Counted from the first letter of the stretch, positions 9,965 through 19,985 are shown. The stretch is 64,000 nucleotides of DNA from Fibrobacter sp. UWB5 (GCF_002210295.1 NZ_MWQH01000001.1:1-64000); one strand, 5' to 3'. Notes: generated by a model not told the origin, from the letters alone. A program made the numbers and translations.

Positions 9965-11325
9965 TGGAAGCTCTCAAGAAAGCCCTTGATGCGTTCGCTA
10001 ATGCGTTCAAGATTGAAGACCTGCGTAAAAAGCTCCTTTTTACGCTCGGTGTCTTGATTATCTATCGCCTTGGCGCACACATCACTATCCCCGGAGTGAA
10101 TTCTGCCGTTCTGGCGGAGTTCTTCCGTAACTCGAATAATTTGTTCGGTCTGTATGACTCCTTCACGGGCGGTGCCTTCGCTAAGGCTACCATCTTTGCC
10201 CTGGGTATCATGCCGTACATCAGTGCGAGCATTATCATCCAGTTGATGGGTTCCGTGATTCCCGCTATCCAGATGCTTCAGAAGGAAGGTCAGGAAGGGC
10301 GTGCTAGGCTGAACCAATATACCCGTTACTTTACGGTAGCTCTCGCTGCCTTGCAGGGATGGGGCATTTCTGTGTGGCTTTCGTCCCTTAAGGTGACAAC
10401 CGCTACCGGTGCCGGAGTGTCTGTCTTGGCTGATGACTTCTCCTCTGGTGCCGGAAACATCGGTTTCCGTTTACTAGCTACCCTGACCTTCACCGCCGGT
10501 ACGATCTTCGTGATGTACCTGGGCGAGCAGATTACCTCGCACGGTGTGGGTAACGGTATTTCTCTTATCATCTTCGCCGGTATCGTCGGCGGCCTTCCGC
10601 GGGCTGCCCTTGCAGAAATTGAAATGTTTAAGGAAGATATCCAGCCTCTCGCCATCGAGATCTTTATTCTCGCTGTCGTGATCCTGATTATCGGCTTTAT
10701 CGTATTCGTCGAGCAAGCGAACCGTCGCATTCCACTCCAAAGTCCTCGCAGGACTGTAGGTTCCAAGGTCGTGGGCGGCCAGTCCAGCTATCTGCCTTTC
10801 AAGGTGAATACCGCTGGCGTGATCCCCGTGATCTTTGCAAGCTGCATCATGTTCATTCCGGCCATGATCGCTTCCTGGTTCCCGAACGTTTCTGCGATGC
10901 AGTCCTTTGCGGCTGCGTTCATCCCGGGTCACATTACCTATAGTGTGATCTTCGCTCTCCTGATTATATTCTTCACCTACTTCTACACGGCAATCCAGTA
11001 CAACCCTAACGACATTGCCGAAAACCTCAAGAGAAGTGGTGGATTTATTCCGGGAATCCGTCCGGGTAACGAAACTGCAAAGTACATAGACCACGTTCTC
11101 ACGAGAATTTCTTTGCCTGGATCGCTTTTCCTCGCTTTAATCAGTGTTGGTCCGCTCCATCTCAAAGACGCACTCAATATGAGTTTCTATATTGGGGGCA
11201 CCTCGGTACTTATCGTGGTCGGTGTGGCGCTGGATACGCTCCGTCAACTCGAAGCCCAGTTGCATACCAAGAATTATGAAGGTTTCCTCAAGCATGGCCG
11301 CATTCGCGGCAGGATGGCGTCTTAG
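9964..11325 (+). CDS. secY: Protein translocase subunit SecY
   Basis: SecY is the ten-helix channel of the Sec translocon, partnered by SecE (encoded at 53424). The 453-residue product has hydrophobic segments spread along its length, the early [11 protein letters not shown] motif, and the conserved [10 protein letters not shown] cytoplasmic loop. It is encoded in the spc operon directly after rplO, as is usual. The end overlaps the GTG start of infA. Confidence 0.97.
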   Translation: MEALKKALDAFANAFKIEDLRKKLLFTLGVLIIYRLGAHITIPGVNSAVLAEFFRNSNNLFGLYDSFTGGAFAKATIFALGIMPYISASIIIQLMGSVIPAIQMLQKEGQEGRARLNQYTRYFTVALAALQGWGISVWLSSLKVTTATGAGVSVLADDFSSGAGNIGFRLLATLTFTAGTIFVMYLGEQITSHGVGNGISLIIFAGIVGGLPRAALAEIEMFKEDIQPLAIEIFILAVVILIIGFIVFVEQANRRIPLQSPRRTVGSKVVGGQSSYLPFKVNTAGVIPVIFASCIMFIPAMIASWFPNVSAMQSFAAAFIPGHITYSVIFALLIIFFTYFYTAIQYNPNDIAENLKRSGGFIPGIRPGNETAKYIDHVLTRISLPGSLFLALISVGPLHLKDALNMSFYIGGTSVLIVVGVALDTLRQLEAQLHTKNYEGFLKHGRIRGRMAS

Positions 11326-11543
11326 TGGCTAAAGAAGAAGGAATACAAGTAGAAGGTGTTGTGTTGGAAGCCCTTCCCAACGCTTTCTTCCGTGTCCAAC
11401 TCGGAAATGGCCACGAGATTCTCGCTCATGTTTCAGGAAAAATGCGTCGGCATTTCATTCGAATTTTGCCGGACGACAAAGTGTTGGTAGAGATTTCTCC
11501 CTACGATCTCAATCGTGGACGAATCACATACCGTTACAAGTAA
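11325..11543 (+). CDS. infA: Translation initiation factor IF-1
   Basis: IF-1 is an OB-fold factor that occupies the A site during initiation. The 72-residue product contains [20 protein letters not shown] and ends [14 protein letters not shown]. It starts with GTG overlapping the secY stop codon. No adk or map gene lies between secY and infA. Confidence 0.97.
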   Translation: MAKEEGIQVEGVVLEALPNAFFRVQLGNGHEILAHVSGKMRRHFIRILPDDKVLVEISPYDLNRGRITYRYK

Positions 11544-11571
11544 TAGGTATTTTCAAAGAAAGGTCAAACCT

Positions 11572-11688
11572 ATGAAAATCAAAGCCTCCATCAAACCCAG
11601 ATGTGAAAACTGCAAGATCATCCGCCGTAAGGGTGTATTGCGCATCATCTGTTCGAAGAACCCCCGTCACAAGCAGAAGCAGGGATAA
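11572..11688 (+). CDS. rpmJ: 50S ribosomal protein L36
   Basis: L36 is the smallest 50S protein. This 38-residue ORF reads [20 protein letters not shown] and onwards, with a zinc ribbon made of CENC and C-x5-H (CSKNPRH). AAAGG lies upstream. Confidence 0.95.
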   Translation: MKIKASIKPRCENCKIIRRKGVLRIICSKNPRHKQKQG

Positions 11689-11697
11689 GGAGATCGT

Positions 11698-12066
11698 ATG
11701 GCACGTATCGCTGGTGTCGATTTACCGAAAAACAAGACTGTTGAATACGGTCTGACGGCAATCTATGGTGTCGGTCTGTTCACCGCTAATAAGGTCTGTG
11801 CTCAGCTGGGCATCGACAAGAACAAGAAGTGTGACGACCTGACTGAAGAAGAACAAGGTAAGATTCGTCATCTCCTCGAAGACGAATACTCTGTGGAAGG
11901 TCAGCTCCGCGCAGAAATCACCTTGAACATTAAGCGTCTGCAGGATATTGGCTGCTATCGCGGCATCCGCCACCGCAAGGGTCTCCCTGTTCGCGGTCAG
12001 CGCTCCCGTACCAATGCCCGCACTCGTAAGGGCCCCAAGAAGACTGTGGCTAACAAGAAGAAGTAA
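11698..12066 (+). CDS. rpsM: 30S ribosomal protein S13
   Basis: S13 contacts P-site tRNA and bridges to the 50S. The 122-residue product begins [20 protein letters not shown] and has the C-terminal signature [20 protein letters not shown]. It is the first gene of the alpha operon portion. Confidence 0.98.
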   Translation: MARIAGVDLPKNKTVEYGLTAIYGVGLFTANKVCAQLGIDKNKKCDDLTEEEQGKIRHLLEDEYSVEGQLRAEITLNIKRLQDIGCYRGIRHRKGLPVRGQRSRTNARTRKGPKKTVANKKK

Positions 12067-12077
12067 GGAGATTCATC

Positions 12078-12518
12078 GTGGCTGAAGAAGAAATTAAGGA
12101 AACTGCTGCCGCTGCCGAAGCTCCGGTCGCTGCTGCTACAGAAGAAAAGGTCAAGAAGGGCAAGAAGCGTATTGACGTTCAGGGTATCGCCTGCGTGTTC
12201 GCTTCCTTCAACAATACAATCGTTTCTATCACCGATGCTCGCGGCAACGTGGTCGCTTGGGGCTCTCCGGGTAACTCCGGTTTCAAGGGCTCTCGCAAGA
12301 GCACTCCGTTTGCTGCCCAGCTCGCCGCTGAAGTCGCTGCCCACAAGGCTTTCGACCTCGGTATGCGCAAGGTAGATGTCCGCGTCAAGGGCGCAGGTGG
12401 CGGTCGTGAATCCGCTGTCCGTGCTATCAAGAATGCGGGCCTCGAAGTTCTCTCTATTCGAGACGTGACGGGCGTTCCGCACAATGGTTGCCGTCCTAAA
12501 AAGAAGAGAAGAGTCTAA
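12078..12518 (+). CDS. rpsK: 30S ribosomal protein S11
   Basis: S11 forms part of the mRNA exit/E-site platform. The 146-residue product starts with GTG at 12078 and has an alanine- and glutamate-rich N-terminal extension of about 30 residues before the conserved core ([20 protein letters not shown]). The C-terminal [15 protein letters not shown] is typical. The usual next gene, rpsD, is absent. Confidence 0.97.
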   Translation: MAEEEIKETAAAAEAPVAAATEEKVKKGKKRIDVQGIACVFASFNNTIVSITDARGNVVAWGSPGNSGFKGSRKSTPFAAQLAAEVAAHKAFDLGMRKVDVRVKGAGGGRESAVRAIKNAGLEVLSIRDVTGVPHNGCRPKKKRRV

Positions 12519-12536
12519 TTAAAAGAGGTATCGCCA

Positions 12537-13511
12537 ATGATGTGGAAATCACTTCAGATGCCGCGCAGCTTCCAGAAAGTGGAAACCGGCGAAGATGGTC
12601 GCTACGCCAAGTTTGTCGTAGAGGCTTTGGAACGTGGCTGGGGTATTACCCTCGGTAACGCCCTCCGTCGCTCGCTCCTTTCCTCTCTGCAGGGTGCGGC
12701 TATTGTCTCCGTGAAAATTGAAGGCGTCGATAAGGAATTCTCGACGATTCCGGGTGTGAAGGAAGATGTCACTGACATTATCCTGAATCTCAAGAGCATC
12801 CGCGTGAAGCTCCTGTCCGACCACGACGAAACGCTCCGCTTGGACATGTCCGGCGAAGGCGAAGTCACGGCCAAGGACTTCATGGACAATCCGAATGTCG
12901 CCATCTTGACTCCGGACGTCCATATCGCTACTTTGAACGGTAACGCATCGCTCTCCCTGGAAGTGAAGATTTCCAGCGGTCGCGGCTACGTCACTGCAGA
13001 CGAATTGAAGGACAAGGACGCTCCGATTGGCGTGATCGCCATGGACGCCAACTTCAACCCGGTGCAGAAAGTCGCGATGCACATCAGCGATACCCGCGTT
13101 GGCCAGAAGACGGACTATAACCGTCTGGAACTGGAAATCACGACTGACGGTTCCATCGATCCGGAAGACGCTCTTGCATACGCTGCAAAGCTCCTCATGG
13201 ACCACTTGGAAATCTTCATCAACTTCGAAGGCGATCTCGAAAGCCCCGAAGAACTTGAAATGGATGAAGAACGTCAGCGTATCGCCCAGCTCCTGCGCAC
13301 CCGCGTGGACGATCTGGAACTCTCCGTTCGCTCCAGCAACTGCCTCCGTATGGCTAACATCCATACCGTCGGCGAACTTGTGCGCAACAAGGAAAACGAT
13401 ATGCTTAAATACAAGAACTTCGGCAGGAAGTCCTTGGTGGAACTTAACGAGGTGTTGACCTCCATGGGCCTCTCTTTTGGCATGGACGTCGATGACTACT
13501 TGAAGGATTAA
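12537..13511 (+). CDS. rpoA: RNA polymerase subunit alpha
   Basis: The alpha dimer nucleates RNA polymerase assembly. The 324-residue product has an N-terminal assembly domain (GWGITLGNALRRSLLSSLQG) and a C-terminal helix-hairpin-helix domain near residues 255-315 that binds UP elements and activators (TVGELVRNKENDMLKYKNFG). Two adjacent ATGs (12537 and 12540) are possible starts. It follows rpsK directly. Confidence 0.98.
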   Translation: MMWKSLQMPRSFQKVETGEDGRYAKFVVEALERGWGITLGNALRRSLLSSLQGAAIVSVKIEGVDKEFSTIPGVKEDVTDIILNLKSIRVKLLSDHDETLRLDMSGEGEVTAKDFMDNPNVAILTPDVHIATLNGNASLSLEVKISSGRGYVTADELKDKDAPIGVIAMDANFNPVQKVAMHISDTRVGQKTDYNRLELEITTDGSIDPEDALAYAAKLLMDHLEIFINFEGDLESPEELEMDEERQRIAQLLRTRVDDLELSVRSSNCLRMANIHTVGELVRNKENDMLKYKNFGRKSLVELNEVLTSMGLSFGMDVDDYLKD

Positions 13512-13513
13512 AC

Positions 13514-13978
13514 ATGAGACACGGTGTAAAAAACAAGAAATTGGGCGTTAACGCTCAGCACAAGCGTGCCATCCTCCGCGCTCTTACCACTTCTATTCTT
13601 GAGAAGGGCATGGAAGCCGAGCAGAGCAACCGCTACGTGCGCACTACTCTCCACAAGGCTAAGCTCGTCCGCAGCTGCGTGGATCGCATGATCACTTATG
13701 CAAAGAAGGGTGACCTTTCTGCACGTCGTGAAGCTTCTCGCTTCGTGATGAGCCCGAAGGCTGTGCAGGACCTGTTCGCAACGATCGGTCCGCGCTATGC
13801 CGGCCGTAACGGCGGCTATACCCGCATCATCAAGCTCGGCCCGAACCGCGCTGGTGACGCTTCCGAAATGGCTCTCGTCGGTCTCGTCGAAGACGAAATC
13901 GTCGTGAAGGCCAAGAAGGCTAGCGAACCTGCCAAGTCCGAAGCTGTGAGCATGGTCGAAGGCGAAAGCAAGGCATAA
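13514..13978 (+). CDS. rplQ: 50S ribosomal protein L17
   Basis: L17 lies near the tunnel exit. The 154-residue product starts MRHGVKNKKLGVNAQHKRAI and has the GGYTRIIKLGPNRAGDASEM motif. It extends about 30 residues beyond the compact core. It is the last gene of the superoperon and is followed by a terminator. Confidence 0.97.
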   Translation: MRHGVKNKKLGVNAQHKRAILRALTTSILEKGMEAEQSNRYVRTTLHKAKLVRSCVDRMITYAKKGDLSARREASRFVMSPKAVQDLFATIGPRYAGRNGGYTRIIKLGPNRAGDASEMALVGLVEDEIVVKAKKASEPAKSEAVSMVEGESKA

Positions 13979-14004
13979 TTGATCTTTGCAAAAAGATTGG
14001 AGAT

Positions 14005-14036
14005 GGGGGCCGATGCATGTCGGCTCCCTCTTTTTT
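14005..14036 (+). terminator. Rho-independent terminator of the ribosomal superoperon
   Basis: A 9-bp stem, GGGGGCCGA (14005-14013) with TCGGCTCCC (14020-14028) including one G-U pair, has a TGCATG loop and is followed by TCTTTTTT. It lies 26 bp after rplQ. Confidence 0.93.
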
Positions 14037-14121
14037 GGTAATTGACCTTGGATAAAAAATCCTAGCAACTATTAACTATTGACTAGTATCTTTACTCTTT
14101 AATTTTGTATTTTATAGAGAC

Positions 14122-15291
14122 ATGCGTAACTTTATACTATTCATAGCTTTACTTTGCGTTAGCCTTTTTGCCGATGACGACCTTTTTGGCTCGGGACTGA
14201 TGTCTACGAAGAGGAGTGGAATCTCGTCGCGCAGTTCGGCCGTGATGCAGCCAGCTTCTGCAGAAGCCCCTGTTGATTCGAGCTACGTGCTTGGCCCCGG
14301 CGACTTTTTGGACTTGATGCTCGAAGACAATTATTTGACTGTGCAGGTGTATCCGGATGGATCTGTCGCCATTGAAGAATGCGGTGGCGTTATCGTGGGT
14401 GGCAAGACGCTTGCCGAGGCGCGAGAACTGATTCTGGATCTTGCAGCCAAGCGTTACAAGCGTGACCAGTGCTTTGTGCAGCTTTCCGTGCTCAAGAAAT
14501 TCAAGGTGAACGCCATGGGTGCCATTTCGGAAGTGGGCCAGCAGTTGGTGGAACCGCAGACGAGACTTAGCATGTTTTTGCGCAAGGTGGGCGGAACCCT
14601 TTTGAGCGCCGACATCGAAGATGTGCAGGTGATTCGTGGTAAGGATACGATTCACGTGGATTACAGTGCCATGGCGACGAAGGGCGAATTCGATAACGAC
14701 ATCATGCTGGAACAGGGCGACAAGGTTTATGTGCCGTTCGTGAAGATGGGCGAAAACGTTTCGTTGATTTTCCCGGGCTACAGGACCAGTGCCGCATACC
14801 AGGAAGGTCGTACCTTGCAGGAATACTTCGACCTGGTCGGAGGCTACCGCCTGCATAACTACGGCTACAAGGCCGCTTGCGTTCGTGAACCGGGCAAGGC
14901 CCCGCGCTGGATCGATATTTCTGAAATGAGCAAGACGACTGTTGCACCGAATACCGAAGTGGAATTCTCCGTACAGGAAATGCTTGTGTACGTGGGCGGT
15001 GCCGTGAACTACTTGGGTCGCTATCCTTACGATCCTTCGTGGCATGCCATTGATTATGTGGCGGCGTCTGGCATCAACACGATTACGGGATCGTGGAGCC
15101 AGGTCAAGGTATGGCGTGGCAAGAGCCCTGAACCTTTGAAACTGAGCGTGACCGAAGACCAGATTATGCCGGGCGACTATATCGAAATCCCGAAGAGCCA
15201 TTATGAATCTTTCAAGGATTTCACGTTGTTCTTGGCGTCGCTCCTTACGGTGATTTCTTCGGCATTCATCATTTACGTCAATTATAAGTAG
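14122..15291 (+). CDS. Wza-like polysaccharide export protein
   Basis: The 389-residue product starts with a signal peptide (MRNFILFIALLCVSLFA). It has a Poly_export domain near residues 52-115 (YVLGPGDFLDLMLEDNYLTV, then VYPDGSVAIEECG), followed by SLBB-like repeats and one C-terminal hydrophobic segment (FTLFLASLLTVISSAFIIYV). Proteins of this family form or gate the outer-membrane exit for capsule, exopolysaccharide or O-antigen. The Wzz-like gene follows 6 bp later, so these act together. The membrane-anchored C terminus differs from classic lipoprotein Wza. The family is clear, the exported polymer is not. Confidence 0.85.
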   Translation: MRNFILFIALLCVSLFADDDLFGSGLMSTKRSGISSRSSAVMQPASAEAPVDSSYVLGPGDFLDLMLEDNYLTVQVYPDGSVAIEECGGVIVGGKTLAEARELILDLAAKRYKRDQCFVQLSVLKKFKVNAMGAISEVGQQLVEPQTRLSMFLRKVGGTLLSADIEDVQVIRGKDTIHVDYSAMATKGEFDNDIMLEQGDKVYVPFVKMGENVSLIFPGYRTSAAYQEGRTLQEYFDLVGGYRLHNYGYKAACVREPGKAPRWIDISEMSKTTVAPNTEVEFSVQEMLVYVGGAVNYLGRYPYDPSWHAIDYVAASGINTITGSWSQVKVWRGKSPEPLKLSVTEDQIMPGDYIEIPKSHYESFKDFTLFLASLLTVISSAFIIYVNYK

Positions 15292-15297
15292 TTTTGT

Positions 15298-16500
15298 ATG
15301 GAAAAGCAGGAATCTGTCGGTTTTATCGAAGTCTGCCTTCGCTTGCTGAATAACGACTTGAAGCATTTCAAGTTGTGCCTAGCGATTGTCCTTATTCCCA
15401 CGATCGTAGCCTTTGTGCTTGTCATGTGGGTCATTAAGCCTGTGTATGCGGCGACGGCTGTGGTGACTCCGCCGTCTTCGTCTCAGACTTCGTTGAACGG
15501 TTTGAGTTCAATGCTCGGTGGCGCCTCTGGCATGGGCGCGCTCCTTGGGCTTTCCAGTAGCGACGAAGATGAGAACGCTGTCTGGACGATTTTCAATTCG
15601 TGGGAATTGCATGACCAGGTGATTAGGGAATTCAACCTGGCGGAGCATTATGAATTCGATGGCGATTTCCATGCGGACTTGTTGAAGGAATTCCGCAAGA
15701 ATTTTGCGGTAGAAGTCAACAAGGAAGACATGTTCGCCGTCTCCATGGAAGACGAAGACTTTAGGCTTGCCGCAAAGATTGTGGCCTTCATGCTTGAAAA
15801 GGCGGACTCCGCCTTTAACGCTTTCAAGACAGCGCAGGCAAGGCAGTCAAGAATTTATTTCCAGAGCAGGCTCGATTCCTGTGAAATGACTCTGGATTCC
15901 TTGATCAAGGAATTTGTGAAGTTCCAGGTGGACAACAATTTCTATGACCCTGATGTTCAGCTTGAATCGACAATCAAGTACTTGGGTGCCTTGCAGGCCA
16001 AGCGCGAAGAGGTGTCGATTGAAATGGCTTTCGAAAAGGCTGACCGCGGTGAAAAGAGCAAGCGCTATGACGAACTCACCAAGCGTTACCAGGGCGTGAA
16101 TTCGGCCTTGCACGGTGCCTTGAAGGGCCGTCACGAGAACATGGGCATGGTCGCCCTCAAGAAGTCTCCGGAACTTGCCGCCGAATACATGCGCCGCGAA
16201 ACAGAGATTCGCGTGCAAGAGGCCATGTACAAGTTGCTTCGCCAGCAGAGCGAACAGATGCGCATGGAAGAAGCGAAGATGCTTACGAACTTGCATGTGC
16301 TTGAACCGCCTTGGGAAAACGACAAGAAGATTTACCCTCTGAGAGGCGTTACCCTGGTGTTCGTGTTCTCTGTGGCCTGCATTATTGCGACTATTGTCAG
16401 CAACTTGCTTGGCTACCTGGCCAGCGAATCGAAGCGCGGGTCCTCGGTGGCTGCGGAATGGAACGCCTTCAAGGGATTCTTTAAAAAGAACAAGGGCTAG
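15298..16500 (+). CDS. Wzz-like polysaccharide chain-length regulator
   Basis: The 400-residue product has the two-transmembrane layout of polysaccharide co-polymerases: TM1 near residues 25-47 (LCLAIVLIPTIVAFVLVMWV), a long periplasmic helical region with coiled-coil character, and TM2 near 353-372 (TLVFVFSVACIIATIVSNLL) preceded by the proline-rich EPPWENDKKIYP. No tyrosine-kinase domain is fused. It probably sets the chain length of the polymer made by the next gene. Confidence 0.8.
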   Translation: MEKQESVGFIEVCLRLLNNDLKHFKLCLAIVLIPTIVAFVLVMWVIKPVYAATAVVTPPSSSQTSLNGLSSMLGGASGMGALLGLSSSDEDENAVWTIFNSWELHDQVIREFNLAEHYEFDGDFHADLLKEFRKNFAVEVNKEDMFAVSMEDEDFRLAAKIVAFMLEKADSAFNAFKTAQARQSRIYFQSRLDSCEMTLDSLIKEFVKFQVDNNFYDPDVQLESTIKYLGALQAKREEVSIEMAFEKADRGEKSKRYDELTKRYQGVNSALHGALKGRHENMGMVALKKSPELAAEYMRRETEIRVQEAMYKLLRQQSEQMRMEEAKMLTNLHVLEPPWENDKKIYPLRGVTLVFVFSVACIIATIVSNLLGYLASESKRGSSVAAEWNAFKGFFKKNKG

Positions 16501-16503
16501 CCC

Positions 16504-17847
16504 GTGTTTTCGTGGATAGTAGAATATCCGGTCAGCGCCGCCCTTCTTCTGGTAGTCATTTTTTGCCTATTCCAGTCTTGGTGGTTCAAGAAGGATTTCT
16601 TTAGTCCGCTCAATGTCTATTGCTTTGCGCAGTGCATTACCCTCGCTATCTCGTATCTGCAGATAAACAGGGCGATGAGTGATTTTAAACTTTATACCTG
16701 GGGCGTGTGGCTCCTTGGATTCTTGTCGTTTGCAGGCGGCTGTATTATTGCGAGGCTTCACGCGAAGTCGAAGGGATTGCCGGTCAACGTTTCAGAGCCT
16801 GTGGCTCCCAAGCGTTATAACTGGACTATTCACCTGGTACTTTCGTTCTGCGTGTTCTGCCTGTTTCTTGTGGGCGTTTATGGCGTATACTCGGTGGTGG
16901 GCAACCTGATCATATTCACGGATAGCCCGGCCAAGTGGATGACGAAAGATATCAACTACGGCTATTACACACTCCTGTTCAATAGCGGTCCGTTGTGCGT
17001 ACTGCTTTTCGGCGTAGCGTCTTTTAAGAAGTTCAACGATGTGCAGTGGGTACGCCATGTGGCCTTTGTCATGGTGTTTGTGACGATTGCCGTAAACCTG
17101 ATGACATACCCGAACAGAACGACTCTGTTCTTTAATGCGGGTTTCTTCTTGATTTTTGTGAACTACCTGTACAAGCGGATTTCGCCGATTGTCATTACGA
17201 CGCTTTTGGTGGTTGCCATTGCGGTGTTCGTATCGATAAGCAGTCTTCGTGACCAGTATGGTGGCAGTTCCGCCGAGGGCAAGGCGATGGACGTGGTGCT
17301 TGAACTGCCCTACAAGTACTTGGCGAATAACTACTGGAACCTGGATTATGCGCTGAACCCGCCGACCGATCGCGAAATACACCCGCATACTTACGGTATC
17401 GACTTCTTTAACGGCATATTCGAATACGCAAGGCTCACGGGTTCGTTCAGGACCAGTTTCCGCTGGGATGACGCCTTTAACGACAGAATCCAGAAGGTGG
17501 AAGGGTTCAACACGGTGAACTATCTTTGGGAAGTTTATAAGGACTTCCACTTGCTCGGCGTGCTCCTGTTTCCGCTCTTATGCGGAATCGGCCTCACGGT
17601 GCTTCATTTGCGCTTGTGCAAGCCCTTTACCCCGCGGCAGATTCTGATGTATACCTACTTCATCTACTTTGTGGGATGGTGGTTCTTTACGGCGGGTTAC
17701 AAGCAGGGCATTTTCTGCATCTGGGGTGCGATTATCTATTTCGTTTCTACCGTGTGCATGTGGCAGAAGCGCGGCACGGTAAAAGAATTACCAACGGAAC
17801 CTGCGGTTCTTGACAAAGTAAGCGAGCAGGAACAGGCTCAGGCATAA
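16504..17847 (+). CDS. Wzy-like oligosaccharide repeat-unit polymerase
   Basis: The 447-residue product has about ten or more hydrophobic segments and resembles O-antigen or exopolysaccharide polymerases, which join lipid-linked repeat units on the periplasmic side. The start is GTG, three bases after the upstream stop. The context supports the call: export protein, chain-length regulator and polymerase in one operon, with a flippase converging from the other strand. The last 60 bp overlap the 3' end of that flippase gene. Sequence conservation in this family is low, so the role rests on topology and neighbours. Confidence 0.7.
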   Translation: MFSWIVEYPVSAALLLVVIFCLFQSWWFKKDFFSPLNVYCFAQCITLAISYLQINRAMSDFKLYTWGVWLLGFLSFAGGCIIARLHAKSKGLPVNVSEPVAPKRYNWTIHLVLSFCVFCLFLVGVYGVYSVVGNLIIFTDSPAKWMTKDINYGYYTLLFNSGPLCVLLFGVASFKKFNDVQWVRHVAFVMVFVTIAVNLMTYPNRTTLFFNAGFFLIFVNYLYKRISPIVITTLLVVAIAVFVSISSLRDQYGGSSAEGKAMDVVLELPYKYLANNYWNLDYALNPPTDREIHPHTYGIDFFNGIFEYARLTGSFRTSFRWDDAFNDRIQKVEGFNTVNYLWEVYKDFHLLGVLLFPLLCGIGLTVLHLRLCKPFTPRQILMYTYFIYFVGWWFFTAGYKQGIFCIWGAIIYFVSTVCMWQKRGTVKELPTEPAVLDKVSEQEQAQA

Positions 17848-19020
17848 ATCGCCCGAAAGGGTGAGCATCGGAATGTAGGGCGCCTTGAGCAAGCTTGCGC
17901 CACCGATACAGACTGCAATATTTATCACGCCGCCAACGGTAATCATGGTTCCGTAGAGCCATGTGCGTTTTTCCTTGAGCAAGGTCGAAATCATTCCCAT
18001 GCGGGTCGCTTGCAGAATCAGGGAGCAGGCGAGAATGCGCAGGCAGTAGCAGCTGGTTTCCAGGACATCGGGCGTCCAGGGGGCGGCAAAGAAAACGATG
18101 CGGAGCGTGTATTGCGGGAACAGCCAGAAGGGGGTCGTGACCGCCGCGATGAAAAGCGTGAATACGGCCTGGTCGCGCAAGTGGAGAACGCGTGTATCGG
18201 TCTGGTGCAAGGTAATGAGGCTTGACGAAATAAAGTGCACCATGAGGCTAGAGGCGAGAATGACGAGTTTGTGCGAGAAATTGTAGGCGCCCAGAAATTC
18301 GGGCGTTGTAAAGTGCGCTACCGTGTAAAGGCCGACCGGCAAGTAGGCGAAGCTTGCAATGCTCGAAAGCGCATAGGGACATGCCGACTTGAACATGAGC
18401 TTGAAGAACTTGGCCGTGTGCAAACCGATGCGGAAAATCTTGAAGGTAAACGCCTGGCCGACACCGAACCCGAACGCGGGCAGGGCCGCAATCACCATGG
18501 CAAGCGCAATCAGGGGAATGGAATCGAGTTTGAGTACCCAGAGGGCGATTCCCATGACGGTGCAGTAAGACAGCGTGTGGAGAACTTTTGAAATCAGGAG
18601 CTTTTTCCAGAAGTTTCCGCAAATGAAGTACCAGTCAAAAAACGCATGCTGGAAGAGTAGGCCAAGTGCAAGAACCAGTTCGCCTTCAAAGATATCGCTC
18701 CCTCTTCGGACAGTGAATGCGAAGACGACCATGGCAATGGCCGTTAACGCCGTCATGAAGAGTCTCAGTTGCAAGACGTTGGTGAACAGGGTGCCGTTTG
18801 TCGCGCGCTTGCCGAAAAAGGCTAGAATCAGCGTTGCCATGCCAAAGTCGGCGAGGGCGCAGAAGATGGTGTAATCGCTTTGCAGGATTCCGAAGGAACC
18901 GAACTTGACAATTCCCAAATTGTTTGCGATAAGGTTCTGGACAAGGACAGAAACGCCCTGGATAAGGATATTGACCAGAGATATGAAAACGCCTATCTTG
19001 ATGTTTCTGAGTGCTTGCAT
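17788..19020 (-). CDS. Wzx-like polysaccharide flippase
   Basis: The product is a multi-pass membrane protein of about 410 residues. Its N terminus (MQALRNIKIGVFISLVNILI, then NLGIVKFGSFGILQSDYTIF) is typical of MATE/MOP-superfamily repeat-unit flippases. I chose the ATG at 19020; the frame is open a little further upstream only through non-ATG codons. The first 28 bases overlap the acyltransferase gene upstream and no clear ribosome-binding site is visible, so translational coupling is likely. The 3' end overlaps the convergent polymerase gene by 60 bp. Confidence 0.8.
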   Translation of the reverse strand: MQALRNIKIGVFISLVNILIQGVSVLVQNLIANNLGIVKFGSFGILQSDYTIFCALADFGMATLILAFFGKRATNGTLFTNVLQLRLFMTALTAIAMVVFAFTVRRGSDIFEGELVLALGLLFQHAFFDWYFICGNFWKKLLISKVLHTLSYCTVMGIALWVLKLDSIPLIALAMVIAALPAFGFGVGQAFTFKIFRIGLHTAKFFKLMFKSACPYALSSIASFAYLPVGLYTVAHFTTPEFLGAYNFSHKLVILASSLMVHFISSSLITLHQTDTRVLHLRDQAVFTLFIAAVTTPFWLFPQYTLRIVFFAAPWTPDVLETSCYCLRILACSLILQATRMGMISTLLKEKRTWLYGTMITVGGVINIAVCIGGASLLKAPYIPMLTLSGDLCLSLFLLAYFVKNRRFRW

Positions 19021-19985
19021 GATTTGATGCGTTTCTGGATAAAGACGGTGAGGGGGAGGATGATTCCGCAAGCGATTGTATAGAGCGCAATCTTTAATTC
19101 AGTGGAGGCGTCGGGCAGGACTCTTTTGATGACTATCGAAGCGCACACGATAACGAGCCAGTGCAAAACGTAATAGGTCATGGAATCCTTGCCGATAGCT
19201 TGCAACCTTATTTTTTCGAGTAGGCGGATTCTGGCAATATGGTCGAGGATGACGATGCCTGCAAGCGATGCGGGGAACCATAAGAAATATAAACCGCTAG
19301 AGACATGGTGGAGTCGCATGTCTACTTGTGGGGCGTTGGCGGCAAAGATGGCAATGAACGTTACGATGGCGGCTATAAGGACGGGACGTATGAATTGCTT
19401 GTCTTTTAAGAAATGCCCGGCAGCAAGGAAGCATAGACCTGCAGAGATGTTTCCGAAATAATGGGGCAGGCCCAGGGGCGCGTACATAAAGGCACAGGCG
19501 GCAAGGAGCCCGATGATGGCGATGATGTAGTCGGGCAGTTTCTTGAAGAGAATGTTGAAAATGATTCTTGCGAAGAAAAGGCTGAACAGGAACCAAAGCG
19601 GCGGGTTACTTTCGAGGGCGCCGCCCATAAGGAGGGCGTGCAGGTTGTCTCGAATGAAGCCTGCGGCCGTAAAGCCTTCGTGACTCATTTTGGCGGCGTA
19701 TTCGAGGCAGGCGCCGAAGAATGAAAATAGGGCAAAAGGAATCAGGAGCCTTTTGGCCGAAGCCTTGATTTCGACGAGGGTCGGTTTTTCGCGAAAGAAC
19801 ATTCCGGCCTTGAAGAAGAACCAGGGCATCATGAAAAATATCAGGCTGCACCAAAAAGTGTACAGGGATTGTTGCCCTTGCCATAGTCCCGCATGTTGCG
19901 TGATGTGGCCGAATACCATATGGATAATCAGAAAACCGCAGGCGATATCGGGGTAGAGTTGTCTTTTGGTCGGTGTGATTTCCAT
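18993..19985 (-). CDS. Membrane acyltransferase (acyltransferase-3 family)
   Basis: The 330-residue product has about ten hydrophobic segments. The N-terminal YPDIACGFLIIHMVFGHIT resembles the catalytic His region of acyltransferase-3 / OafA-like proteins, which O-acylate cell-surface glycans. It overlaps the flippase gene, so it probably decorates the same polymer. The exact substrate cannot be told from sequence. Confidence 0.75.
   Translation of the reverse strand: MEITPTKRQLYPDIACGFLIIHMVFGHITQHAGLWQGQQSLYTFWCSLIFFMMPWFFFKAGMFFREKPTLVEIKASAKRLLIPFALFSFFGACLEYAAKMSHEGFTAAGFIRDNLHALLMGGALESNPPLWFLFSLFFARIIFNILFKKLPDYIIAIIGLLAACAFMYAPLGLPHYFGNISAGLCFLAAGHFLKDKQFIRPVLIAAIVTFIAIFAANAPQVDMRLHHVSSGLYFLWFPASLAGIVILDHIARIRLLEKIRLQAIGKDSMTYYVLHWLVIVCASIVIKRVLPDASTELKIALYTIACGIILPLTVFIQKRIKSCKHSETSR

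Noticed and set aside
17868-19985. Several + strand ORFs over the flippase and acyltransferase genes
   Set aside because: They lack ribosome-binding sites and recognisable domains and lie opposite well-supported membrane protein genes.
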